Position numbers and translations under genes: made by a program. A stretch of DNA of 64,000 nucleotides from assembly GCF_035582795.1 (NCBI RefSeq), contig NC_134370.1, forward strand, positions 28,941,501 through 29,005,500, given 5' to 3'. Origin of the DNA: Mycteria americana (taxonomy: Eukaryota; Chordata; Aves; Ciconiiformes; Ciconiidae). This document shows positions 13,154 to 26,131 of this stretch, piece by piece. The notes below the pieces were generated by a model, which saw nothing but the letters and a program-made list of their open reading frames with translations, ran no database searches and was not told the origin of the DNA. Numbering within the stretch: position 1 is the stretch's first letter; each line of letters begins with the position of its first letter.

Positions 13154-15184
13154 GGTATGTGGGCAAAAAAATATTTTATGTCATTTGGGGAGGCTATTTA
13201 ATAATGCTGAATGTACCTTGCAAGGATAAATTACATGTGACCAGACAGCCTTGTTCATATTGGTCATGTTGGAAAAGCCTGAGTAGTTTAGACTATTCAA
13301 AACTGTATTACATACAGATAAAGGTCCGTGACTCTGCATACCAGCATCCTACAGCATTAGAGACTGAGTGCTTAAAACAGGCCGAAGGAGTAAGTCTCCA
13401 GCAAACCATCAGCATTTTGGTGCCTTGTTCTGTCCCTTAACCACTTGATGATAGCATGTGTGTATTTTAATACATAGTATTTGGTATCTGATATAACTTC
13501 TTGTTTCTCTCTGAAGGAATTCCTAACTCTATTTCTGCTTCCTATTTTGAAAGACACTGCCTTAGGTTGCCAAGTTCTTCACATGCATGGTAGTAAACAC
13601 AGGAGTGGGGTGTTGGGAAAAAGGAAAGCTTTCCAATTAGTTCACTGTTTTTGAGTGTCTGCTGGGACCAGCTAATGTATCTTTATCGTGTTTCTCAGTT
13701 AATGAACAAGTCATGTCAACTGACACAGTTTTCTAGCTCTGAGTATTTTTTTTTTCCCTACGTGTCTGGAATAGGAATATTGTGATGGAAAAGCTAACTG
13801 CAGTACAAAAAGCCAGCGCAGATCTAGCAAAGAAATGGGGTCACTAGCAGATGGGTGAGATGGGTGGGAAGCACATTTCAGTACAACCACATGGGTGGGG
13901 ATGTTATTTGGGAGATGAGAAGGAATAGGACTGACAAGGGAGGTTAGAGCGATAGTTCTTTGAACAGGGAGGAGAAGAAGACTCCAGACAACTTGTCTCC
14001 AGTCCCAGCAGACTAGCCTTAAGGCCAAATTCACTCATCTTTAGGCGACTAGTTATCGTAATCAAGTTCGGCAGACTATGATGTTGCGATTTGTAGTATT
14101 TCTATAGTATCACGTGGGTGTGTTTGTATTCTGCCAGCACAAGAAAAAGATATAGTCCTTGTCCTAAAACATCTGCAGTTCAGAGGTCTGATCCTCTCAG
14201 GTGCTAAGAGTCCACAAGTGTTTCTGGAGCTGATCAGTCATAGGGCATCTGCCAGTTACACAAACAGCACGGGTGAGGATGATGACAGTCAGTCTCCTAC
14301 AAAGGAAAGGAGACAAGGAAGGAGACGGCAGGCAATACGAGGGAAAGGATTACCATAAAGGAATGCATACTGTGAACCTGACTGTACTGGGCATGAAGTA
14401 CTGCTGCATTTAAATGAAATGGTATTTATCTCAGTGGTGCTGGAACAAGTGAGGGCTTGCCAGACTGAACCGCACTCAGTAATCCTCCAGGGGCCCAGGC
14501 TGGATTTCAGGAGGATATTTTAGACACAATTTTTTGATGTTTTTTAAGGCAGGATTTTAGTGAACACAGGTTTGCTACCACATGGGCTCCTGTGTGGCTT
14601 TTCTACTCAGCATTCAAAGGGGTACAAGAATACTGATGATCTATGCGTTAGGCTTATTACAAGCAGAAATCCTACTCCAGGCCATTCCTGCACTGGTGCG
14701 GACTCTGCTCTGCTGATTTGCCCTTCCTTGAGGTCATCCAAACTCTTTACAGGCTCAGACTCAGCCTGTCCAAACCTTAGACACTGTCCTGTGTGGCTGG
14801 GTGAGGTGGATCTGTCCCACAGAAGAGAGATTTCCCTCCACCAGAGCAGGAGACATTGTATTGTGTGAGAATGGGAGCACTAATCACTACTTTCCCAGCA
14901 AGTCTGTGCTATCCTACATCCATCTCCCAAGACTTTTATTCTACTGCCCACAAGAAAAATGGTGTTGGGCACCACCGGGCTACCATTTAATAAAAGACAA
15001 AATGTTTGCAAATCTTTTCGTTTCAGTTTTACCTGGGGTCTTATTTCCTTTAAAAGTTAAGGCAGTCTTCTCTTTGAAAGGGATGGCAATTTCTTTCAAG
15101 ATTGTCACAGGACTCAAAAACTCACCAGTATGCAGCATAATGACGGTACAAGTAAGAAACCATTCTCAGGTTCAGACAATAGAT

Positions 15185-16012
15185 GACCATTACAACTCAG
15201 AAATGAGATCCTGGAGTTTGATAGATAGTTCCGTGAGATGGTCAAAAAAGCAAAACAAACATTAGGAGTTATTAGGAAAGCAATGGAGAAGAAATCATTA
15301 TCATCATCATCATACCTAAAACACCATGATTCATCTACATCTTAAATACTGAGAATCAATCTAGTCTTCCTATCTCAGGAAGAATACAGTAGAACTGGAA
15401 AGAGTTCTGAAAAGGGCAACATGAATGATCAAAGGCATGGAGCAGTTACCACAAGGGGAGTAATCGTGGATCAGCTACGGTGAGTAAGACAGGGTTTTTT
15501 CAGTCTGGAAAATAAGTGGCTGAAGGGGGAAAGTGATGGGGTTTGATGAAAAAATGGGCAGTGTGAACTGCTGGAACCAGTGGAGGTCATTCCACATTCT
15601 TCCATGGGAGGCAGCAAGAATGAAATGATTCTAGCAGGCAACATGTTAAGAACAAATATAAATAAGTGTTATTACATATAACACATAGTTGAGCTGTGGA
15701 AGTCCTAGCCAGAGGATGCTTTGGGAGCTAAAATTTTACATAGGTTCAAAAAACGACTGGATAAATTCACAAAATAGAAGCATATTGTGTTTTCTGTATA
15801 CTTAGAAACTCTCATCCACCTCAGGAAGTGTCTGGGCTGAAAATAACAGAGGTTGTCATCATCATTACTAGGTAAAAGTACCAGTATGTTGCTGGCTGAG
15901 CTAGTTATAGATTAGTTATAGTTACAGGTATCCATTTTTAGCCATTGCTGAAGAGTTAAGTATCAGGCTAGACAGACATTTGGTCTTGGTAAGTATGGCC
16001 CTTTTGGTACAC
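15185..16012 (+). repeat. Ancient reptile-type CR1 LINE, 3' portion
   Basis: Landmarks of the 3' part of CR1 ORF2 and its 3' UTR occur in order. They are CTCAGAAATGAGATCCTGGA and GATAGTTCCGTGAGA (DLGVIVDSS region) with GTCAAAAAAGCAAAACAAAC just downstream; a TACATCTTAAATACTGAG stretch (the LKYC region); GAAAAGGGCAACATGAATGA (RAQRRATRMI region); CAGTCTGGAAAATAAG; GTTCAAAAAACGACTGGATA; and finally GGCTAGACAGACATTTGGTC before AGTATGGCCCTT. The last piece matches the turtle/crocodile-type CR1 ending GGCTAGATGGACCATTGGTC followed by an AGTATGGC stretch. The copy is heavily mutated, with many stops and indels, so it is probably a very old insertion. Weak similarity may continue to the left of 15185. 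Confidence 0.75.
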
Positions 16013-19000
16013 TTGCCCCAAATTTCAGATACTTACAATCAGTGCCATGAATTATTTTAAGCGTTAAATATAAGAAAAACTTAAGTGTGAGATTATTCAA
16101 AGGTTATGTGAAACTGGTCTAATGCCTTTTTCACCTTGAAATCTATTGTTTTAATGGGAACTGAGTCAGAGCAAGACTTAACGGTTTGTGTTGTTTTCAG
16201 CAATATTGTTTTCCTCCACCTTCAAGTGTTAGAAACAACATTCCCTTCAGGTAGGAAAAAAGGTTAGAGCAACACTTGGGCATAATAAAGGTGTTTACTG
16301 TAAGGGAAGGCTCAGTGGTGCTGGTGAGAGAGCTCTCCCAAGAGCCAGTTCTGGACTGTGGAATGAATGCTCTTAGAAAGCAAAGATTATCATAAGTTTT
16401 GCTCTCTTTTTGCTCAAGGTGCAAAATATGTCTCCATCCTGCTTGCCCTGACACATCCTGGGAGCATGCATGTCTGGCCACTGAATTATTTTCAAAACAA
16501 GACAGGCTGCTGTAAATGCTCCTTTCCCTGAAGAGCAGGTGAGAGCACAACTGTCATTTGGCTGCCCATGTTCTTTGGAGGGTTCCTGGGTGCATCTGGC
16601 TATGACAGTGCTGCCCATAGGGAGAAATCTTTGTGGAAGAGAATCCATGTTGTTTTGCTGAATTCCACAGTTTTCCATTTGAACGTGAAATCTCTTTGCA
16701 ATTCTCCGGGGTTGCTTTGTAGCATTTTTATTTCAGTGATGTAAGAGCTGCCTTTTACTGCCAAGCCCATAATTAAAGCAGTGTTGACTCGTAAGTAATG
16801 GGCTGCAAAAGGTGTACCAAAAGATAATTAAAGATGCACTCCAGATAAGCAGGGCATGAGCATCCTTTTTATGAGGTGTTAATGTCTGAAGATCAACTAG
16901 TGAAATTGATCTTGCCTCCTTCAGGATGAAAGTTCTGCTTAAACATCAATAGCATTGTACTGCCCTAGAAAATGTTTGATGTAGGGATTTCTAGAGGGCT
17001 GTGCTTGTCCTAAGGCTCCCCAGGCAGGCGCCTGGTGATGGAGCCCATGCTGCACTGGGTAATTCGGCATCCCATTCATGCTAGCATGATTTTGGGGTCA
17101 CCTTTGCATCTCCTAACACTAGGGCTGCTCTGGAGGGAGAGAGGACAGGAGCTCCCGATGCCCTGATCTGGACTAGGATAGATGCAAACCTTTTTTAAGA
17201 GCCATTTTAAAGAGCACTGTGGCTAGTCCTTGTGTAACAACTGTATTGTCTCTCCTAAATATCCTTTACATACGTATCCTTCATTTTTTATGTATTTTCA
17301 GCATATTCCACGTGTGATTTGGATTCCTCTGTAGATGCACTTATACCATGACTCTGGCATAAAGGAACACATGGGCAGCGGACACAGTGGGTTTCCACAT
17401 TTGGACTCTACTGAAATCTATAGCAAAATTCCATGGATTTTAGTGGGAGCCTGAAGACAATCCATGAACCAGAGATGCTGGTTTTGTTAACCATGCTGCT
17501 TTGGGTATTCCTGCTTCTTTCCCCACACTCTTCCCCTTCTCCTGTTTGTGAAATGAATCAAAAATACAGGTGGTGGTGGTGAATACTATTTTCCTGATAC
17601 AGTTTAGAGAAGAGATGGGGGAGCTCACAAACAGTTGTTTTGATTATGTCTGACATGCAGCTGCGTGGTGATGCCAAGGGAACATGAGCAGCAAAGGCTG
17701 GTCAGCGTTGTTGCCTGGATTAGGGTACGGTCAAACTGTAGCTGTAGCAGAAATTAGCTCTTACGTTAGGCAAAGTCCATACATCTCAGCAGAAGAGGGG
17801 GAAGAGGAGGGGGAGGCAAAGATTGCCATCTTCTTTCCTGGAATCTTACTTAAAAACAAAACTCGCAATCTAAGTCTCTATCAATTAGCATTGCAAAGAA
17901 AATCTCTGAAAATGAAGGGTGTAAAGAGGCTGCCTGGCAGAGTGCCTGAAACAATAACTCCGGGAAGTGTGAACTGCTCTCTCCATAGCCAGAGGATGTT
18001 AACAAAAGCCTGGTCTATTTGACCTAGCTAGTAGTGATGGACAGTCACTATTAGCAAGTAGTGCAAGTCGGTGCAAGCCTCTGCTGACTCCTCCTTATCT
18101 CTTCTGCACTGGCTGTGGCTATAAGGTGTATATGTGTGTGTTGGAGGGGGTTCCCTCCCCTTTTGAGATCAATATTGCAGGCTGCCTGCAGGGTAAACTT
18201 TGTGTTGTAGTTATTCCTATGAGATTATGTTTTCTGCCATGAAAATTGGAAATCCAGAAAGAAAAATAATGGCATTTGTTCTAGCCTTCTCCATGGCCAG
18301 ATAGAATGATTAAGTTCTCTTTGTACCCTTGGTATCCTTGGTCCAGTTTATTACGCACCCCACGGACAGTTGTACTGGAATTGCAGAGAGATGGAAAGGT
18401 CATATGCAATTCCATACTTTCTTGTGCCAGTTTAAATCGGAGCTCCCCAACTCTCTTTTACCCTCTGCTCCTGTGCATCCCCATCCCACACTGGTGCTTG
18501 AACTAAGCTCGCCAAAAACTAACCTGGCCAGAAAAAAGGTGATCAGTTTTTGGAAGGAGTAGCTCTGTGAGTTGGCTCATTTTCTAGTCAAGTGTGCACT
18601 GGAGGTGACATGTGCAGGGCTGTGTGAGAAGCCATATGGGGGCTTCAGGGCAGGTAGAATTGCACCTTGCATGCTTAGAATAGAACAAGGAGTAACTGAA
18701 GCTGGATTTGCTGTAGAGAAGACTGTCAATAAAACTATGCTGCCAAGCTTTATATGTCTGCTTATTGTGTCTGAGTGTTTATCCACCCCTCCCTACATAT
18801 GTATCTGAGTATTGAAAGTGAACTAAAACTGAAGGACTAGCAGCACACCTTGACTGTACCTAGAGCTGCTGAACCACTTGCCACCTGGCTGCTTTCTTCC
18901 CTTCTCCCACATGCAAATTCTTTCTTAAATACAAATTTATTGTTTACATGGAAAGGAAAAACTCCAAACTATCCTGGAGCTCTGGGGGGGAAAAGGAATC

Positions 19001-20199
19001 TTGTGGGAGGTATCTGTGCTATGACAGTCCAGGCTTATGGGAATGATACGGTAGAATAAAGGGGAGGAGTACTGAAAAGACACTTCAAGCTGTTGCCAGA
19101 TGTTTTGGACTACACGCTGCAGTCATCCCTCTGAAATTCTCACTGCCTTCATATATGCTTCTGCTTGAAAACATTATTTAGGTAAAGTGGTTTCTGAGGG
19201 CATTTATGTTGCCTTACAGACAGAGCTGCCAAAGGAATCCAGTCTCTGGAGTACTAGACTCACAAGGGCTGACTGTGGCCCCTGTGTGGGAGGGCATTCA
19301 TTTTTGTTGTGAACCACTGTGGTGGTGTGTGTCATGTTAACCCTTGTCCAGCTCAACCCAAAAGTGGCTGCTCGAATGGCAGATGCACTGGTCCCTGCAG
19401 AATGCAACTAGTATGTAACAGCTTGCAGACTTTGTCCCTGTACCCTTTAGCTTCAGAACAAGCTGGAGCAGGTCCCAAGGCTGAAAAATGAATGGGGACA
19501 TGGTGAGACGAAAAACACATGAAGTAATGATGCTGTTGTTCTTGAACACCTTCAGTGATAGCCATTAATGGCCTCATTTGACAAATTATTACATTAACTA
19601 ATTGATTTGCTGCTGTTCTAATCCTGTTCTAACATCTAATCCTTTTCGGCATTGCAACTATTGCTCCCTGTAAGTCCTTATGTCACTCTTGTCTCTCTTA
19701 AATAATATTTCTGCCCTCTCTTTTGGATTAATACGTTGGTCATGATTTCACCTTGGGCTGAAAGCACAGACCTTGCTTGTTCTGTACATGACTTGGATGA
19801 GTAGAGCTGTCTGGAGGAAAAAAAAAGCAGCCCTAGGAAAGGAAAAGGTTGTGCTGAGCTCTTCAGCACACACTTGGGAGGGAGACTGCTCCTACTCCCC
19901 CAGGTGACTGCAGAGCGTGCTGGGGAGGCTTTGTCCTTGACTGTGAATGGTGGGTTTTGATGCAATGTCTAGTAAAGCCACCAGCGTTTTATTTACTGCA
20001 GTTGAGTCGCTGAGAAATGTCGCATGGGTGGGAACAGGAGCAGGGAAGACAAGGACTTGTCACCCGGGTGCTGAGATGGTTTCCCTTTGGGAGAAGGGTG
20101 GTGTGGAGGCCTCCCCGCATCCGGGGGAGCCCTGGCTTTCCATCACAGCCCCAGGCCTGTGGTGTGGAGAGAAGGGGAGCCTTCTCAGAGGGCCGAACC

Positions 20200-20519
20200 G
20201 AAGGTGAAAGATAACGTCATTAAATTATCCACTCGCCATTTGAATTAAAGAAAGGTGGATGGGTTTGTGGCGGCAGCGGGGTCTTCGCTGGGAGACGCTC
20301 TGGCTCCTTGATGGGGCGAGACCTCATTATGTGTATTTTGGTGATGGGATGACAATGGAGGTGCGGGAGACAGCTCTGACTCACCCTCGGAGGCCCGGCG
20401 GCCCCGGCCCCATTGGCGGGACCGGCCCGGGCGGGTGGGGGTCGTTAACGGCCAGGGCGGAGGGCTCATAAGGCAGGGAGCGGCCTGCGCCGCCCCACCG
20501 CCTGCAGACCTCGGCCCGC
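20200..20519 (+). promoter_or_regulatory. Promoter and 5' UTR of the DUX-like homeobox gene
   Basis: AT-rich sequence at 20210-20250 gives way to a CpG island starting near 20.37 kb. A GATAA/TTATC inverted repeat at 20210-20229 flanks a CGTCAT core and an ATTAAATTA homeodomain-type site. A reversed CCAAT box (ATTGG) lies in CCCCATTGGCGGG near 20.41 kb. A TATA-like CATAAGG lies about 55 bases before the ATG. These are motif-level observations. The transcription start is inferred to lie at about 20.49-20.52 kb if the TATA-like site is used. Confidence 0.5.
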
Positions 20520-21946
<1,427 letters not shown>

Positions 21947-23120
21947 AACTGACAGTGGGTCTGCTTGCTTGCCCAATGAAAAATTAATGCCTTTTTTTGT
22001 TTGATTGGCCGTGTTGTCCCAAGTGGCTAGAGGTTTTGCAGGTCTAGGTGGGGAGTGCTTGCTCTGAGTTTTGTGTGCTGTCTGGAAGGGGAAGGAAGAT
22101 AAGCAAAGTTAGCGAGGGCTACAGGAGAATAACCTGCTGAACGTGTGCTGCCTCCTCGCCCCATCCTATGGGAACTGTCATCAAGCTGCTTGCAGTATTC
22201 CTGCATGTGTTTGGTTGTCAGCAGCCTCACGTTAACTTGCACGTAGAATGATCTTCTTCACAAATACGTCAGTACTGAAGATCTACTCTTTCTGTGTTCA
22301 GACTGTGCTGGATTAATTCTGCCAGGAGGTTTGGGACTATGGCATTGGTTTTGTGGCCTTACTGCACTGAGTTTTGTTTCTATTCTGGTCAGAATTCACT
22401 TACTTTAACTTAAGAAATCTGTAGAAGACAGACTTATTTATAGCTTTTAGTGGAGAAAGCCTTAACATGAAAGGGGTACAAGCATGGGAAAAGCAGCCTT
22501 GGTGGTGGCAGGGGATGGCTCACTGGGTGTGTTTGCGTTTTTAGGTGTGCTCCTGATAAAGAACACTGCTGGTTGTTTCCTAGATACTTAATGTATAGTG
22601 TTTTCATTTAAAAATGACCACATGTGTAGCCTTTTAAAAGGCAGTATTTTGTGATTTCCTTTTGTATAATTTTTTTCAAATTATATTTTTTTTTTTTTTA
22701 AATTGTAGTTTTCTATTTGCCAAATGAAGGTTTTCTACCTGGGTGATAATGAACTTGTAGAACTGCACTCACAGAAAAAAAAAAAAATTGTGTTCCATCT
22801 TTGCATTTGCACATTGAGCCTATTTTTAGGCCTCTCAAGATCCATGGCTGTCTGGAAGACCACTGTAATCATGGAAGTGTTCTTCATATGTATCTCTGGA
22901 GAGCTGCTATGGTTGTGTATTAAAGCAATATTGGGCCTAGGATGCTGAAAACTATACATGCAAATCTTTGTGTTTAAAATGTCTCTGGAATGTTTTAAGT
23001 ATGCCTAGATTTTAATACATATGCTATTAACTTAATTACTTTGTTTATAGAACAAAAGAAACATAATAAAAATAAAACACAGACCATTATTTTATTAATA
23101 AAGTTGATATATCTGCGAAG
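21947..23120 (+). other. 3' UTR of the homeobox gene
   Basis: The sequence after the stop becomes AT-rich and carries homopolymer runs of T and A at about 22.69 and 22.77 kb. Candidate AATAAA signals lie at 23065-23070, shortly after it near 23071-23076, and at 23097-23102, so the transcript probably ends near 23.12 kb. The small open frames inside (for example 22724-22948) have no recognisable relatives. Confidence 0.6.
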
Positions 23121-23194
23121 CTGTCTCTTGAGATGTGTATACAAGAAGTTCAGAAAACTAGTCCTGACTTTTGTCAGTAATTTTTAGCTGTTGC

Positions 23195-23325
23195 TGTGAA
23201 GAAGTCATTTCACTTCTCTGCCTTGACCTGAAGAATTAGAACACACTCATGTATTAGGGAGGAACCATAGCTTCGGACAATAGCTGCAAGGCACTTTGAA
23301 CACAGAAAGTTGCATCTGAGAGCTA
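23195..23325 (+). repeat. Probable ancient MIR-like SINE relic
   Basis: The order GAAGTCATTTCACTTCTCTG, CCTTGACCTGAAGAATTAGA, and then GGCACTTTGAACACAG follows the core and tail of MIR-type SINEs. The matching family pieces are a GTCACTT-AACCTCTCTG-CCTCAGTTTCC stretch, a short unique spacer, and a CGCTTTGAACACAG tail. Divergence is high, and this is a by-eye assignment. Confidence 0.5.
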
Positions 23326-25200
23326 ACTACAAGGGGATGATTGTATTTATGATTGTATATATGACTCTCTTAGTAAACTTTTTAAAAACTGCATTAAGAC
23401 TTATTTATTTATGTACACCTTCTCTCTCCTAAGACCTACTTAAAGAGAAGTGAGACTTGTTCCTAGGCACAGACAGAACAAGAAGAGTAATTTTACCCAT
23501 GAAGAAGACAAGAAACTGGTGTTCAGAAGTGTATGAAGCCTTGCTTCATAAAGAAAGAGTGAGTTAAAGAGGAAAAAGGGCATCTGAAATAGTATGCCCC
23601 ACTAAACCAACAAGGATGAGGGCTTTTGGTTCCTCCCTGGAGTCAGTGGCCACCTAGCAGGCACCACCGGGTCTTCCCATGGTATCCTCCCTGCTGATCT
23701 CAATGCATGGTAACCAGCACTCTCTTATCTAATAGGGGTCTGAGGTAAATAATTGGAGGGTCACTTTCAGATTCTCTTAAGTAAGCCTGGTCTCTGCAGT
23801 GCATACAGCCGCTTCTCCTTCTTGCTCTGTATACATCCTATTCTGTCAAGGCTCACAAAGCTGCACCAAGGGCTGTTAAGCTGTCACTCCTGGCTGCTGT
23901 AATAATACCAGGCATTACAAGCCCTCCATATGGTCTAGGGAACATGCTTCCCTTATTAGCAAACCCACGTTTCAAACACTGAAGTGGAATACAGTCTGAA
24001 TACTTCTTGTGAGCAAGTCCAAGAAAAAGTAAATCATTCTCCCATCACAGAGCTATGTACTGCTCAGGGTAGAGCTTTTCTGTAAGTTACTGGTTTTCTT
24101 TATTTTGTTACAAGTTGCGTTTAGCAGACCTACCTAGCGTATATTTCACAAATAGGAAAAATCCATGCAGAGCACTCTCTTGTGACGTTTCTGTAAACTT
24201 TCACTCCTTGCTACCAGGTGGAGAATGCCAGAACATAAATTACATGCTTACTCAACATGTAGGAGGTACTTTCACAGCAATCGCATTAGTAGCTTCTTCT
24301 GGACTTGCATGCCAAAAGCATCTCTGCTGTCATGTGAGTAGGTGACGCTGAGGAAGAGGTGGGGCAGGAACCAAGTGTGTTCAATATTGGACTACTCTTC
24401 TGCTGCCTGTAAAATGCTCCTGTTGATAGAAGAAAGGAGGATTTTGCATGCTGAATATTGAAAACTGTATTTACTTCCACGTAACTTGTCAAAGAGAGAT
24501 AGCGAGGACCCAAATTTACCCATGTGGTTTATATTCAGCCTGGGCCTACCCCACTGCTAGGTGTCTTGAGTTCCTCATTTTGTGGGAGCCTGCAAAGCGC
24601 ATTCCTTCCTTCTCAGCCACCTCCTCCAGCAGCAGGACCATGACAGCCACGGCCCCTGCAGCTGCGAGTCCTCGCTGGCAGCCCCCCGCCTGGGAGGCAG
24701 GATCTGGCCTGCATCACAGAGACAGCAGTTCATGACCTGGACACCTCTTTAGCAGCCCTGCTCTTCGCTGTTTCTTGGCATAAGGCAAATTACCCCGGAA
24801 AAGAGGGCTCTTCACTTAATTAAGCAGGACCTGTACCTATAAATAACTTCAGGAGGGCTCGCCTCAAGGCGTAGGCACAGCCAGAGATAAACAACTGCTC
24901 ACTTCTCACCTAGAGTACCTTGACTCCTGCATGCCTAGTCATGTCCTTACGGGGTGGTGGACTTGATATCTGAAAAAAGCCCCCATCTAAGTACATCTAA
25001 GTACATTTCGTCCGAGTTCATAGCACTGGAAAGCCCTTCATAGGTATTCACCCTCTGACTTGTTTGCCCTCGCATAGTCCTTGGTAAGGATTTCTTTCTT
25101 TAAAAAAGATCTTTTGCGCATTGATTTCTGGGGCCACAGCAGCCAGTTCGTACGGGGACAGCCCCGAAGACTGCGCGGCAGCAGGCGGGAACCCCCGAGC
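23325..25200. other. Intergenic DNA between the homeobox gene and BMS1
   Basis: There are about 1.9 kb without a supportable gene. A short GC-richer patch sits at about 24.6-24.72 kb. I see no repeat or RNA gene that I can name. Confidence 0.5.
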
Positions 25201-25960
25201 GGCTGCCGGGCAGCCGAGCCGCCAGGGCCCTTGGCGGGGTGCAGCGGCCACACGCCTCCTCAGCCCCCGCTGCTGTGGGGCAGGCACCGCCGGACAGCTA
25301 CCGCGAACCTTCACGGCACCTCCGGGAAGTTATTTATTCACACATCAGGCGTAGCCAGGGGTCGGTTCCGGGGGTCCCAGCCCGGCGGTGCCGGACCGCC
25401 GCGCCGAGCCCCCCTGACGGAGCTGGCAGGCCCGCGCCCCGTCGGGTTGCCGCCCTGTGTGCCGGCAATAGGGCTCCGCCGCAGCCGCTTCTCCCGGAAC
25501 TCCAGGCGCAGCCGCTGTTTCCGGGAGGCCGCCATTGCGGGCCGGTGGGTGCGGGCACACGTGGGCCGTGCGGCGCGGCGCGGCGGGACAGGTAGCTGGT
25601 GGCGGTGGCGGCCCGTGGGGAGCAGCCCCACGGCATGGCCCCCTTCCTTCCCTCGGGGGGCGTGGGGCCGCCCCGCGGCATGTCTGGCAGCTCCCTGCCG
25701 CGGGCGGCGGTGGAAATCGGCTTTCCCTGGAGTAAAGTAGCGGCCCTCCCCCTGCGCCGGCCCGCACCGCCGCTGTGTGTGAGGGACCCGCACCGCCGGT
25801 CCTGCCCGGAGAGCCGCGTCCTGCCGGGCACGGAGCCCGGCCTGGGCCGAGCCCTGCCGTGGTGGCCCCGGCCGGTGCAGAGGGCCTGGGGTCAGCCAGG
25901 AGTGCTGCTTTACGCTGGGTGGGCTTTTCATGTGCGGCCGGGCAGGATAGAAATTAGTTG
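25180..25960 (+). promoter_or_regulatory. BMS1: CpG-island promoter and inferred non-coding first exon of BMS1
   Basis: A strong CpG island ends where BMS1 begins. It contains two ETS-type sites in opposite orientation, CCGGAA at 25494-25499 and TTCCGG at 25519-25524, and a YY1-type GCCGCCAT at 25528-25535. This arrangement is typical of housekeeping and ribosome-biogenesis promoters. I infer a short non-coding exon 1 ending at the donor GACAG|GTAGCT (last exon base 25591). It would splice to an acceptor after the pyrimidine tract at 26045-26064, so that exon 2 begins at 26065. Long open frames on both strands here are GC artefacts. Confidence 0.6.
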
Positions 25961-26131
25961 TTCCTTCACAGGGTTAAGTAATGCTTACACAGTGCTGCTG
26001 TTGTCTCACGGGTATGCTGTATACGTGTGCTGTATGTGCTAACTGCTTTTTCTTCCTATGTCAGCTGTGCACAGTATCACACAGAAGCAATCTACATCAT
26101 ATTGATTGTAAACAATCGTTGAAAGTGTAAG

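Larger units (their letters stand above)
7620..20200. other. Intergenic region between TMEM254 and the homeobox gene
   Basis: These 12.6 kb hold no protein-coding gene that I can support. They contain old repeat relics (listed separately), an AT dinucleotide-rich patch near 8.4 kb, a G-rich run near 8.58 kb, a poly(A) run near 11.8 kb and a small tandem duplication at 13.07-13.15 kb. A GC-richer patch at about 9.83-9.98 kb stands out from its surroundings but matches nothing known to me. The region would contain the upstream regulatory DNA of both flanking genes. Confidence 0.6.

Noticed and set aside
25081-26042. Open frames on both strands in the BMS1 CpG island
   Set aside because: Same GC artefact. 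BMS1 translation starts later at 26132, and no family match is seen.
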